Shown: piece by piece, positions 44,368 to 49,736 of the stretch | Layout: the number at the start of each line of letters is the position of its first letter | Numbering within the stretch: the first letter of the stretch is position 1 | Origin: Parastagonospora avenae f. sp. tritici 18332-5 | Lineage: Eukaryota > Ascomycota > Dothideomycetes > Pleosporales > Phaeosphaeriaceae | Assembly: GCA_022559985.1 (NCBI GenBank) | Contig: JAFJTR010000127.1 | Coordinates: 12,101 to 61,836 of the forward strand | Direction of reading: 5' to 3' | DNA length: 49,736 nucleotides | Made by a program: the position numbers and the translations under genes | Notes under the pieces: generated by a model | Databases searched by the model: none | What the model was told of the DNA's origin: nothing | Seen by the model: only the letters and a program-made list of their open reading frames with translations

Positions 44368-45252
44368 ATGGGTGCAACTTCTATAACCGTTATCTTTTCT
44401 CCCTATCATGTCGGCCTTCGCGATCACCGTGTTGGCGATGGGCCTAACCGCATTCGAGCACTAGGGGTTATTCAAGAGCTGGAGAAGCTTGGTGTGACGG
44501 TGCATTTTGTCGAGCTGCCACCAGTTGATGACTTTGAAGGGGAGATAGGCCGCAGCTTTGAGCTGCTCCGAAGGACGTCTAAGGCGGTTACAGACGTATG
44601 CACTAAGCAGTCCTTCCCTCTTATTCTCTCGGGAAACTGCATGGCAAGCGCTGGGGTTGCGTGTGGGCTAGGTCTTAAGGACCTTGGCTGGATCTACTTT
44701 GATGCGCACGACGATATGGATACACCATCAACAAACATGAACGGATACTTAGATGCCATGGGCCTATCAATGCTAGGGGGCGAAAGCTTCCATCGTCTGG
44801 CAAACACGATTCCTGGATACGTCGCGCATAAGTACGACAAGATGATCTACTGCGGCCTTCGCGATATCGAGGACAGTCAGAAAGAGACTGTACGAAAGGC
44901 TGGAGCAGAGGTTATCTGGGGAGAAGCAGGCAAACACGTCGATTTTGCGGGTAAGCTTATGAAAGCTCTAGGTGAGAAGGATTATTCGCCCGCTTTAGTC
45001 CATCTCGACCTTGATGTCTTAGATGAGAGCATTGGAAAGGTTAATGGTTACGAGAGTCCGGGAGGTTTGCAGGAGGACGACCTTATGAAGTGTATGGATC
45101 TGGTTCCACAGAAAGCGACTCCAACATCTCTCACAGTCTGTTCGTTTAATCCAAATTTGGGAGACGGGGATAAAGTTGCTGCAATTGGTTTAAAGGCCAT
45201 TGTCGTCTTTGTCAAGTCGCTCCTAAAAACTGGAGCTTTGGTTAGAAAATAG
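44368..45252 (+). CDS. Arginase/ureohydrolase-superfamily protein, atypical metal site
   Basis: 294 residues, ATG 44368, single exon. N-terminus SPYHVGLRDHRVGDGPNRI; WIYFDAHDDMDTPSTN corresponds to the DAHxD metal motif; HLDLDVLDESIG to the SxDxDxxDP motif. In place of the GGDHS motif the protein has SGNCMASAGVACGL, so the first metal-binding His is missing. Arginase-superfamily enzymes hydrolyse guanidino groups or related amidines with two Mn ions; loss of one ligand suggests changed metal use or loss of activity. Seen in sequence: the motifs. Inferred: a cluster role, from adjacency to the regulator and the shared promoter. Confidence 0.85.
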   Translation: MGATSITVIFSPYHVGLRDHRVGDGPNRIRALGVIQELEKLGVTVHFVELPPVDDFEGEIGRSFELLRRTSKAVTDVCTKQSFPLILSGNCMASAGVACGLGLKDLGWIYFDAHDDMDTPSTNMNGYLDAMGLSMLGGESFHRLANTIPGYVAHKYDKMIYCGLRDIEDSQKETVRKAGAEVIWGEAGKHVDFAGKLMKALGEKDYSPALVHLDLDVLDESIGKVNGYESPGGLQEDDLMKCMDLVPQKATPTSLTVCSFNPNLGDGDKVAAIGLKAIVVFVKSLLKTGALVRK

Positions 45253-45893
45253 CATCTCCACCGGGTCTATTGTGGCCTTGGATATGGCACTTCCTGCGGG
45301 ATCCACCCGGAGATACGGATATGCACAGCACCTCCTTGATCAACTCAAGTAGTTGCTGTTGAGACTCTCTCGCGAGCATATCAATTGATGCGTCGATTAT
45401 ATTTCGACATTCTGCGAATATCCAATGTGCACCGATCAAATCACCGTTGTGTGCCCTGGAAGCAGGGCCTTTTAGCGAATATCTGGACAACTTGTTCCTA
45501 CATATGCTGCCTGGACCTTAGCACAGCAAATGTCTTTTCGCTTCTCCAGCCACGATTTAGATATCTTTGTCGCTAGTTATTGAGCACTCGCGCCTTTCTC
45601 CGCGCGCTGGCAAGTTACCGGGCAATGGGCATATCGGCTACTTGCTATCTTAGGATGGTGCGAAGGAAATACAACGGCTCACCCCGCCTTCCGAAACCCC
45701 GCAACACGTCAGTCCGATTTTGCGCTCAGCCTCCGCTTTCTCCACTTGGTGGAATACTAGCGCACCGCGGGGTGTTCCCCTATCTTCGAAAACGTATCAT
45801 GCTCGGCGGCTCACGGCGCCGCGCTACAGTCGGTGGATCATTGGAGGATGAACCTTCGTACAGAAAACGACAATTTCCCTAACGTCGAGGTCG
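45253..45893. other. Intergenic, unrecognised ORFs
   Basis: A minus-strand ORF at 45242-45490 and a plus-strand ORF at 45580-45882 have no recognised motif. Probably non-coding or decayed sequence. Confidence 0.45.
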
Positions 45894-46043
45894 GTGCGGC
45901 GCTCGGGCCGACGCGACGCTCGCCCACCACCTAAACCCCTCACAATCACCACACTTTAACGCGTTATAACTCTACTAATATAGAACTAATTTAAGCTATA
46001 ACGTACTCCACGGGCGAGCCGCGCACACGGGCGAGCCGCGCAC
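45894..46043. repeat. MITE-like element with GC-rich inverted ends
   Basis: Left arm 45894-45926 and right arm 46011-46043 are imperfect reverse complements. The right arm is itself a 16-17 bp direct repeat (cgggcgagccgcgcac, twice). The core is AT-rich. Target-site duplication not evident. Confidence 0.5.
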
Positions 46044-46639
46044 TTTTGCCAAGCCCACTCCAAAACCACTACAATTTGGCTCACAATTGTAACGACGCAG
46101 GCAAGACAAGAGATCCGAACTCGGTGTGGTCTCACTCAGAGGCATATGGGAGTGCGTGGGAGAACCGTAACCTAAGATCAATTGACACCTATAGGTCTTG
46201 TACGAAAGGATTGCAGAAAACTGCCTATGTACATCTAGGGAACAGCAAGCTTAAATACATGAAGGCTAGGGAGAGCTGAGTCAGAACTAAGTCAGGCTCA
46301 GGTCCGAATCGTGTCCGGCGTAATCCGGGGTGATATCGCTGTAACGAGGGAGGACATAAGTTGTAAGGGTCCCTCAGGGGCGTCTAGTTGAAGTTGAATT
46401 GAATTACAAAGTTACTGCAGTAAGGAGCAAACGTGAGGCTCGCGATCGCATCTATGTGATGTGGCGAGGCGCTAGGCCCAATTGGGCTGGCGCCGGAGGT
46501 TCCCACCAGCATCTCCGATGGCAGCTCTCGGAACCCTCACATAAGTAACTAAGTCCGGTACTAGTAGGTGACCTCGTTACAACAATGGCCCACTCTAGCC
46601 CTATATTATATAAAGTAAGGTGCGATATTATTCTAAGTC
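46044..46639. other. No gene recognised
   Basis: 596 bp between the MITE-like element and the pogo relic; may be the 3' non-coding part of that element. Confidence 0.45.
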
Positions 46640-48255
46640 TACTTCTGCTACATAAATCGCACGTTCGCGCGTTATGCCCAGGCTTTTTACACACTGTACA
46701 CCGTCGTTAAGACAGTTCACCCGCTTCAGCAGCTACCCGCCTCTTTAGCTTCTTCCCATCACTACGCGCGCTAAACTCCTTAAGAGCAGCTAAGCGCGCT
46801 CCATCTGCAACTACTAAGGTCCCCTCTGCCTAAACTCGCTTTCTCTTATGTGACTTTCGTCGCGTTGCGGCCTCATTTGCTGCCTTAAGCTCAGCTATCT
46901 CCTGTTGCGCCAACGCCAGCTTGTGCGCTATAATAGCTGCCCCCTTTAAGACCTTTTTAAAGGCAGCCAACATAGATATTAGTAAGCTATCTATATGCCT
47001 CTGCATCCGCTCCTTTATAAGCGTTGATTGCGACCCTAATTCAAAGGTATTGCTTAGTGTTTAGGACTGCTAGGGCTGTTCATTAGGCAAAGGTGGTGAA
47101 GGGGTGCGTAGCTTAACATCAAGCGTCGATATAACCCGTTCTAGGTCAAATAGGGCCAATCCGGCGCCTCGAAAACCTCCTTGGACGTTCTAAGAAGTAA
47201 TTGCCTCGTCCCAGGCGCGCTTAAAGCATGGTAAGAACTCTTATTTTATAACGTAGCTGATCCGGTTGCGCATGAGCGCTTCAACTTAGCGTCCATACGC
47301 CTTCTTCAAAGGGGCAAAACAGTCCACATCAAGTAGCTGTAAGAGGTGTAATAAGTGCGGAGGCATGCAAAGGGTAATAATCTTATTATCCTTGCAGTAA
47401 TTATTGAATTCTGTCGAGTTATAGCTCTTATGGCCGTCCAGAATGAGCAACTGTACTAATCTAACAGTACAGTTCTTTGTATAGGCATCAAAGTGCTTCA
47501 ACCACGCAAGACCAAGCTCATTAGTCGTCCAGCCGTTGTCAGAGACCCTAATAACCCAGTCCTGTGGTATTTCGCCATCCTTGTACCAGCTTAAGAGGTG
47601 GTGGCGCGCCTTAAGTATGATAAAGGGTGGAATAGCCCACCCGAGCGCATTAATGCTTGCAATAGCTGTTGCCCACTCTCTGTTGCCTAGCTGGATCGCT
47701 TTTGGCCGTAAGCGTCTCTCTAAAGCTGTAACAGCCATGCCAGTACAGATCTGGCCCATCATGAAGCCTGTCTCGTCAAAGTTCCATATGTCGTCATCCA
47801 GGATACCATGCTTAGCTTTGGTATTGCCTACCAGCTCGAACCAGGCTCGTACATCGTCAGGATCCTCACAGAGGGCTCTCTTATAGTCATACTTGCGAGT
47901 AAACTTCATTTTAAGGTCAGGACGGCGCTTAACGAACGTACTAGGCCAGTTTAGGCCAACTTAGCCCAAACCGCGCTCAGCGCGCAAAGAATTGGCCATA
48001 TCAGCCACCTCTGCGAGCCTAGGGGGAAATCCACGTTCAACAAGGTCAATAATATGCTCAGCAATCACGTCCTCCTTAAGCTGAGTAAGTCAACTTAAGT
48101 TCGCCATAATATCTACGCGTGCAGGTCGTCCAGCGCGTCGGTCGCGTAGTGTTGTCTCAGCGACATTATAGATAGCTGCAGCGCGTCGTACAGGAAGAGT
48201 TGCGTCTTATTTAAGAGCTTGCAAGGCAAGCTATATCTGACGTTCGTTTAAGGGC
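46640..48255 (-). mobile_element. Pogo/Fot1-type transposase relic, near full length
   Basis: Minus-strand reading, with several stops: AAAIYNVAETTLRDRRAGRP (Psq helix-turn-helix), EDVIAEHIIDLVERGFPPRL (Tc5-type DNA binding), WPSTFVKRRPDLK, then the open stretch 47909-47286 with IWNFDETGFMMG, LLILDGHKSYNSTEF and LLDVDCFAPLKKAYG (DDE catalytic regions), then LALAQQEIAELKAANEAA and the C-terminal knuckle CKKPGHNARTCDLC. Stops occur at the end of the open stretch and repeatedly beyond. Differs from the relic at 24191, so two pogo lineages are present. Confidence 0.9.
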
Positions 48256-48479
48256 TATAGAGATAGATATATTTGTTATTGCGTACCTTAACAATATACT
48301 AATTTACTCTTAAAACAAGAAAGAGCATACAGAACACGTATAAACAGTTCTATAGCTACTATAATAGCACGCTTTACTAGTTAACCTTAACAAATGCAAA
48401 TAGCATTAAGAGAAAGTTAAATTCCTAAGATATATAGTTAGCAAGAATAGAGTTAAGATAAGTCTAGAAAAGATCTAAG

Positions 48480-48995
48480 TTATAAAAGACTAGCCTGCGC
48501 TAAGCATAGTTAAGGAAGTATAGTCTTTCCTAAGATTTATTAATTTTAACTACTAGTTTATCTAGAACTTTTTAAGAATTATAATCCTACTTACAGAACT
48601 TATAAAGAAGGGAATAACCCTTTACAAACCAATTATAGGACTAGCGCTTAAAGCGTTTAATAAACTTAAGACAGCATGTATTAAACTACTAGTCCTCGTA
48701 GCATTTTAAAGTAGAGAACTACTATAATTTAAAACAGACGCCTTAGACCTTGCAATAGGAATATGCACAAAACAAGAGTAAGATAGCAAATAGCACCTAG
48801 TTGCCTACTACTAAAGGAAATTTACTAGTGCAGAAGAAAATTACAATGTTTATAACAAAGAACTGCTTGCAGTAGTAGTTGCGCTTAAATATTAGAGAGT
48901 TTACGCAGAAAGCTGCTTAGACCTTACTATATTCTTGGACTATAAGAACTTAGTTACGTTTATAACAACTAAAACACTAAACTAACGTTAGGTTT
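48480..48995 (+). mobile_element. Ty3/gypsy reverse transcriptase-RNase H relic
   Basis: Plus-strand reading shows the RT thumb and connection (LALKAFNKLKTA) and RNase H: KTDALDLAIGICTKQE, HLVAYY, RKFTSAEENYNVYNKELLAV, RVYAESCLDLTIFLDYKNL, FITTKTLN. In-frame stops stand at two conserved Trp positions (SK-stop-HLVAYY; LKY-stop-RVY), both TAG, as RIP would make from TGG. Strongly AT-rich. Confidence 0.88.
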
Positions 48996-49000
48996 TGTCA

Positions 49001-49211
49001 GATTAAATAGGTTCAGTAGATGGACCTAGGTTAAAGTGTGATAACTTAATTAATTGTGCTGTGCTCTTGTCTTCTGCTACGTGTTCTGCTTTTTGTTTAT
49101 AGTGTTACACCTAAGCTTTGTATTACTTAACTATTCCTAGTTGTGAAGATAATAACACCTAACACTAGCTATCTAACAGCAACTAGTCCTCTAATACGCA
49201 ATATATCTAAC
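49001..49211. repeat. 211-bp dispersed repeat, copy 2
   Basis: Direct-orientation copy of 29910-30120, starting six bases after the gypsy RNase H relic. Confidence 0.9.
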
Positions 49212-49329
49212 ATACCTCTTTAGCTTAGACGATATGCAAGCTAGGACACTTAGTTGTTAAGTATAAGGCCTTTAAGTTGCTCTTAAATCTTATTAAGTAG
49301 CGCTTTATTTGCTACCTCTCTATAGATTA

Positions 49330-49480
49330 CCTCTACTAGTCTAATCTAATAGAGAAAGCTGTTCTATTTATTCACTAGGAGGGCCTTAGTAAACCTGTTA
49401 GCAGTTATTTCTGCTAATTAAACATACTCTACTGCAATTTTGCCAGTAGAAATCTCTTATCTAAGCTAGTAGTTGTGAAT
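49330..49480 (-). mobile_element. Ty1/copia RNase H C-terminal relic
   Basis: Minus-strand reading gives EISTGKIAVEYV-stop-LAEITANRFTKALLVNK, matching the end of copia RNase H (G-K-I-x-x-x-Y-V-P-T-x-x-x-x-A-D-x-x-T-K-A-L). The stop stands at the conserved Pro and others follow; the fragment is short and inactive. Confidence 0.75.
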
Positions 49481-49736
49481 GTTAACATAGCAAAGCTTAG
49501 TCTGAAGTTTAGATATCTCCTTAGTAACTAGCTAGATAGTTTAGGCGTTATTATATTAAATAGTAATTATAGATTATAAGAGCTTAATATTCAGCTTATA
49601 GAGTAGTCGTAAGGTAAATATCGCTTCTTTAGCGACTTGTGTCACGGTAACGTACCCTGACACCCCAGACTACTATACTCGACGGTACCACACTACACAG
49701 GTGGCTACTATACTCTGCAGCACTCCACAGTCCTGC

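Noticed and set aside
45580..45882. Plus-strand ORF of 100 codons, considered as rRNA or a small gene
   Set aside because: No rRNA signature and no protein motif; it lies in decayed sequence next to transposons.
1..49736. CRISPR arrays, bacterial operons, tRNA genes
   Set aside because: The content is fungal with introns; the regular repeats are ankyrin-coding. I could not find a convincing tRNA by eye, which does not exclude one.

Overview
The window looks like an accessory chromosome region of a filamentous ascomycete (Pezizomycotina, perhaps a dothideomycete). Most introns are about 40-110 nt with GT..AG ends and CTAAC/CTGAC-like branch points. The protein families are typical of this group (SesB-NACHT-ankyrin NLR, DUF6601-like, DUF7924-like, DUF3435, C2H2 plus fungal_trans regulator, pogo/Fot1 transposases), and transposon relics carry RIP-type mutations (CpA to TpA on either strand). 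Exon structures were assembled by hand from reading frame, splice signals and family motifs; they are predictions and no transcript was seen.

Left part, 1-29.4 kb. A large NLR gene runs off the left edge (esterase-like N-terminus, NACHT, about 17 ankyrin repeats on the minus strand). It stands head to head with a DUF6601-like membrane protein. After it come many small signalling or ubiquitin-type genes and broken genes: a BTB pseudogene, an FHA-like protein, an F-box protein, a RING-type protein, a KCTD/BTB protein, a patatin-like phospholipase relic, a kinase-fold protein lacking the catalytic Asp, a coiled-coil protein, an orphan multi-pass membrane protein, a SAM methyltransferase and a DUF7924-like protein. 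This part ends with a pogo-type transposase relic, a small Myb/SANT protein and an intact five-exon DUF3435 protein of about 787 residues. DUF3435 is the family of the tyrosine recombinases ('captains') of Starship giant transposons, and this gene keeps R, YxxR, H and Y active-site positions. It points left, toward the NLR and the patatin relic, both classes often carried by Starships. A Starship remnant is therefore the main hypothesis for 1-29.4 kb, not yet shown.

Middle part, 30.2-45.3 kb, is a compact cluster that looks catabolic: zinc alcohol dehydrogenase, 3-hydroxyisobutyrate dehydrogenase-type enzyme, carboxymuconolactone decarboxylase-like gene (broken), semialdehyde-type aldehyde dehydrogenase, alpha/beta hydrolase, RidA-type protein, MFS sugar-type transporter, a C2H2/fungal_trans regulator and an arginase-superfamily protein. 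Several neighbours are divergent and share short promoters. The TF/arginase promoter contains a strong inverted repeat. The substrate cannot be read from sequence.

Right part, 45.3-49.7 kb, is transposon debris: a MITE-like element, a pogo/Fot1 relic, and Ty3/gypsy and Ty1/copia relics. A 211-bp repeat at 29910-30120 recurs in direct orientation at 49001-49211, so the metabolic cluster lies between two copies of one RIP-mutated repeat.
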